A stretch of 64,000 nucleotides of DNA, from NCBI GenBank assembly GCA_900471815.1, contig UICE01000012.1, forward strand, positions 30,349 to 94,348, written 5' to 3'. The notes under the pieces were generated by a model. It did not search any database and was not told the origin of the DNA. It worked only from the letters and a program-made list of their open reading frames with translations. Positions 63,874 through 64,000 of this stretch are shown one piece after another (positions within the stretch are counted from its first letter, which is position 1; every line of letters begins with the position of its first letter). Both the position numbers and the translations under genes were made by a program. This stretch comes from Hyphomicrobiales bacterium. Lineage in GTDB: Bacteria; Pseudomonadota; Alphaproteobacteria; Rhizobiales; Rhizobiaceae.

Positions 63874-64000
63874 CCGCCTTGAATAGAACTGAACCGCAGA
63901 CCTATAGATTACTGCTGCGTACAAACAGAAAAATGATCAGCACCCTTCCTTTGAAAATGCCGATAATAAGCTGATTTTCAAAGATTTCGAATGTAGCGCA
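63874..64000 (+). repeat. Dispersed repeat, copy C (reaches the right edge)
   Basis: The first 29 bases match 37243-37271 at 27 positions. The later part (63943-64000) shares CCCTTCCTTTGAAAATGCC and GAATGTAGCGCA with copy A, and the middle (TGCGTACAAA) with copy B. It is the most complete copy seen, about 127 bp, and runs off the window. No gene was found from 63666 to the edge. Confidence 0.6.

Noticed and set aside
1..64000. CRISPR arrays, tRNA or rRNA genes
   Set aside because: No regularly spaced repeats and no convincing tRNA cloverleaf or rRNA core was seen by eye; a tRNAscan or Rfam search would settle this.

Overview
The window looks like chromosomal DNA of a Brucellaceae-type alphaproteobacterium (Ochrobactrum/Brucella or a close Hyphomicrobiales relative). 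This is inferred from gene content: a FixL/FixJ/FixK cascade, an EcfG-type promoter, an HWE histidine kinase, a bdhA-acetoacetate decarboxylase-patatin operon and a RutR-like regulator. No rRNA, tRNA, CRISPR array, prophage or intact insertion sequence was seen by eye. Many functions are accessory, and several gaps hold decayed genes.

Left third (1-23.3 kb): a TetR-controlled RND efflux operon, cut by the left edge; a KTSC protein; a divergent LysR/isochorismatase-hydrolase pair; a type I secretion ATPase/adaptor pair with no visible cargo or outer-membrane partner; a zone of decay (methyltransferase, sulfatase, alpha/beta-hydrolase relics) around an MFS transporter and its probable LysR regulator; a 27-residue membrane protein behind a general-stress (EcfG-type) promoter; a PAS-HWE kinase with an out-of-frame N-terminus, overlapped by a receiver gene; CorA; a DUF808 protein; a Na/Pi symporter and a PstS-like protein.

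Middle (23.5-39.5 kb): a ketone-body/PHB operon (bdhA, adc, patatin). Next comes a RutR-like TetR regulator divergent from an eight-gene unit: a UNG-fold glycosylase homologue, a GMC oxidoreductase, a NIPSNAP protein, a complete BMP-type nucleoside ABC importer and an amidohydrolase/deaminase. Two RutR-like operators lie between them. This is the best candidate for an undescribed pathway: uptake, oxidation, base release and deamination of a nucleoside-like compound. An SH3-protein relic and a LysR/DMT-exporter pair follow.

Right part (39.9-57.5 kb): a micro-oxic stress island. FixL (heme PAS), FixJ, a degenerate receiver and FixK are encoded together. Four FNR/FixK boxes (three perfect) lie 60-90 bp upstream of operons encoding universal stress proteins, a flavin/pyridoxamine-oxidase-like protein, phosphoketolase plus acetate kinase, a HemG-like flavodoxin, a P-type ATPase, a beta-CASP nuclease and a BON-domain protein. 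It looks like a self-contained hypoxia regulon with its own sensor.

Right edge (57.5-64 kb): remnants of a GST and an AraC regulator, a second GMC oxidoreductase, an OhrR-like MarR regulator divergent from a secreted alpha/beta hydrolase, and a LysR gene divergent from an NTF2-like/SDR pair. A dispersed repeat occurs at about 10.9, 57.6 and 63.9 kb, with part of it also at 37.2 kb.
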